Part shown: positions 62,654 to 64,000 of the stretch, piece after piece
Layout of the letters: each line of letters begins with the position of its first letter
Position numbering within the stretch: the stretch's first letter is position 1
From: Bythopirellula sp041737835
Lineage (GTDB): Bacteria > Planctomycetota > Planctomycetia > Pirellulales > Lacipirellulaceae
Assembly: GCA_041737835.1 (NCBI GenBank)
Contig: JBGSQY010000018.1
Length of the DNA stretch: 64,000 nt
Direction: 5' to 3' (one strand)
Program-made: the position numbers and the translations under genes
Notes under the pieces: model-generated
The model's input: the letters and a program-made list of their open reading frames with translations, nothing else
Told to the model about the DNA's origin: nothing
Database searches by the model: none

Positions 62654-63736
62654 ATGCTTCACGCCATCATTATGGCCGGTGGTACCGGCACCCGTTTTTG
62701 GCCCGCCAGCCGTGCCGCGAGTCCCAAGCAATTGCTTTCGCTCGTAGGCAAGGCGACGATGATCCGCCAAACCTATGACCGCCTTGATGGTTTGGTTGCG
62801 CCCGAGCAGGCGATGATCGTCACCAATCGGCAACTCGTCGATCCGATCAAACAGCAGCTCCCCGAACTCCCCGCCGAGCAGATCGTCGGCGAACCCTGCA
62901 AGCGCGATACGGCTCCGTGCATTGGGCTGGCCGCCTTGCTGGTGAGCCGCAACGATCCCGATGCCACGATGGTCGTCATGCCGGCGGATCACGTGATACG
63001 CTCCGGCGATCGCTTTCAGGCCGCCGTGCGTCAGGCTATTGAGCTCGTTGAAAAGAAGCCGGGCCGCATCGTCACGTTCGGAATTCAACCCACCTACGCG
63101 GCGGAAATTTTTGGCTACATCCAACGGGGCGCGGCCATCGACATGCGGGGCGACGCCGCTCCCACTTACATTGTGAAGCGATTCCGTGAAAAGCCCAACG
63201 CCGCCACTGCCGCCGAGTATGTCGGCTCGGGCGATTTCTTTTGGAACTCCGGCATCTTTATCTGGAAGGCAAAAACGATTCTCGACGCTTTGGCCGAACG
63301 GCAGCCGCTGATCCTTGAGCACCTAAAAAAGATCGTGGCCGCTTGGGGCACCGACAAGCAGCAGCAAGTCTTCAACGAAGAGTTTTCGGCCATCGAAGGG
63401 ATTTCCATCGATTACGCCGTCATGGAGCATGCTCAAGACGTGGCCGTGATCGTTGCCCCCTACGACTGGGACGACCTGGGGAGTTGGCTGTCGCTCGCAC
63501 GACTGTTGGGAACCGACAAGGATGAGAACACCATCGTCGGCAAGCACCTCGGCATGAACACCAAGGGCACAATCATTCGCACGACCGACGACCACTTGGT
63601 CGTGACGCTTGGGCTGAAGGACATGCTCATTGTCCACACACCCGATGCGACGCTGGTGGCCAATAAAAACGATGAGGAGTCGATCCGCAATATTGTGAAG
63701 CAACTCGAAATGCGTGGCATGACGGAATACTTGTAA
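62654..63736 (+). CDS. manC: Mannose-1-phosphate guanylyltransferase
   Basis: 360 aa, one domain without the phosphomannose isomerase half. Signature MAGGTGTRFWPASRAASPKQ, PADHVI, VKRFREKPN and FFWNSGIFIWK. It makes GDP-mannose for polysaccharides. ATG 62654 sits in a CTTATGCTTC context with no strong Shine-Dalgarno. Flanked by palindromic repeats. Confidence 0.93.
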   Translation: MLHAIIMAGGTGTRFWPASRAASPKQLLSLVGKATMIRQTYDRLDGLVAPEQAMIVTNRQLVDPIKQQLPELPAEQIVGEPCKRDTAPCIGLAALLVSRNDPDATMVVMPADHVIRSGDRFQAAVRQAIELVEKKPGRIVTFGIQPTYAAEIFGYIQRGAAIDMRGDAAPTYIVKRFREKPNAATAAEYVGSGDFFWNSGIFIWKAKTILDALAERQPLILEHLKKIVAAWGTDKQQQVFNEEFSAIEGISIDYAVMEHAQDVAVIVAPYDWDDLGSWLSLARLLGTDKDENTIVGKHLGMNTKGTIIRTTDDHLVVTLGLKDMLIVHTPDATLVANKNDEESIRNIVKQLEMRGMTEYL

Positions 63737-63739
63737 GAG

Positions 63740-63882
63740 TTTTACAGGAGGAAGGAGAGGGAGCAGAGCAATAATGAAAAATGCAAAAGTAAGAATTTCT
63801 AAATAATTTACTTCTTACATTTGCGAAACTCTGCACCTTTGCGTTTAGAAATTCTCTGCTAACTCTGCTTCCTCCTGTAAAA
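63740..63882. repeat. Palindromic element with perfect 15-bp ends between manC and ruvX
   Basis: TTTTACAGGAGGAAG (63740-63754) is exactly the reverse complement of CTTCCTCCTGTAAAA (63868-63882). Further inward, GAGCAGAG and CTCTGCT segments also pair. It fills nearly the whole spacer, and the ruvX ATG is 8 bases past it. It resembles a small non-autonomous mobile or REP-type element. Confidence 0.75.
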
Positions 63883-63889
63883 TCAATTC

Positions 63890-64000
63890 ATGGCACTTTC
63901 TGGACGCATCGCAGGGATCGACTATGGCACCGTGCGGATCGGCATTGCTACCGCCGACCTCGACGTCGGAATCGCCTCGCCGTACGAAACCTACAATCGC
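63890..64000 (+). CDS. ruvX: Holliday junction resolvase-like RuvX (5' part only)
   Basis: 37 codons, cut by the window edge. The start reads MALSGRIAGIDYGTVRIGIA and then DLDVGIASPYETYN. The GIDYGTVRIGIA segment carries the first catalytic Asp of the RuvX/YqgF family, which acts in 16S rRNA processing or junction cutting. A palindromic element sits right upstream. Confidence 0.85.
   Translation, partial: MALSGRIAGIDYGTVRIGIATADLDVGIASPYETYNR

Noticed and set aside
1..64000. CRISPR arrays, tRNA genes, rRNA genes, IS elements
   Set aside because: No regular direct-repeat/spacer series, no tRNA-like cloverleaf with TTCGA loop, no rRNA-like sequence and no transposase were seen by reading. A tRNA scan would be needed to be certain.

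Overview
The window looks like chromosomal DNA from a planctomycete, most likely of the Pirellulales. This rests on four things seen in the sequence. There are four secreted proteins with C-terminal PEP-CTERM anchors, some carrying a dockerin-like D-x-D-x-DG motif followed by DFLAWQR. There is a giant CotH/lamin-tail protein whose N-terminus (FELLENRMMLA) resembles the LEPR-XLL signature. KdsA is present, which implies an outer membrane with KDO. Short palindromic repeats fill many intergenic gaps. No rRNA, tRNA, CRISPR array or intact insertion sequence was seen.

Layout. 1-7.6 kb (minus strand): an M56/BlaR1-type membrane peptidase with a pentapeptide-repeat tail and its BlaI-type repressor, then rpmE-prfA-prmC-DUF4261. 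7.9-16.2 kb: hemP, a PEP-CTERM repeat protein, an SdpI-like membrane protein, a PlsC-like acyltransferase, a HAF-repeat PEP-CTERM protein and the CotH protein. 16.4-20.3 kb (minus): kdsA, a large exported TPR protein and a bile-acid-symporter-like transporter. 21-22.2 kb: a VWA protein. 22.5-26.8 kb (plus): a SyrB2-like iron/2-oxoglutarate enzyme, an SDR, an EEP phosphatase/nuclease and a cardiolipin synthase. 26.9-30.8 kb: a PEP-CTERM/dockerin protein, a Tat-exported alpha/beta hydrolase and a Xer recombinase. 31-39 kb: an acyltransferase, a large FtsX-type permease, an internally duplicated membrane protein and an S46 peptidase. 39.5-44.2 kb: a three-gene ExbB/MotA-like stator operon. 44.2-54.7 kb: Rrf2, lspA, DksA-like, thrC-dapB, a small unknown, an LplT-like MFS protein, an HMA lipoprotein, thiC, a PP1-like phosphatase and recA. 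55.2-64 kb: a PEP-CTERM protein, thpR, clpC, a TPR protein, thiE, manC and the start of ruvX.

Most of the window is housekeeping: translation termination, thiamine, lysine/threonine, LPS precursor, phospholipid synthesis, and proteolysis. Two places stand out. First, the protein at 22538-23641 closely resembles the non-heme iron halogenase SyrB2. It has HxA where hydroxylases have HxD, yet it stands alone with a hydrophobic N-terminal extension and an adjacent SDR, and no NRPS gene is visible. Second, the operon at 39529-44164 encodes a MotA/TolQ/ExbB-like channel with two different ExbD-like partners. Only one of them keeps the Asp expected to carry protons, which suggests an undescribed asymmetric stator. 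A third theme is the set of nested palindromic repeats in the intergenic gaps.

Comparisons with named proteins come from memory of those families and no search was run. Start codons are noted where uncertain.
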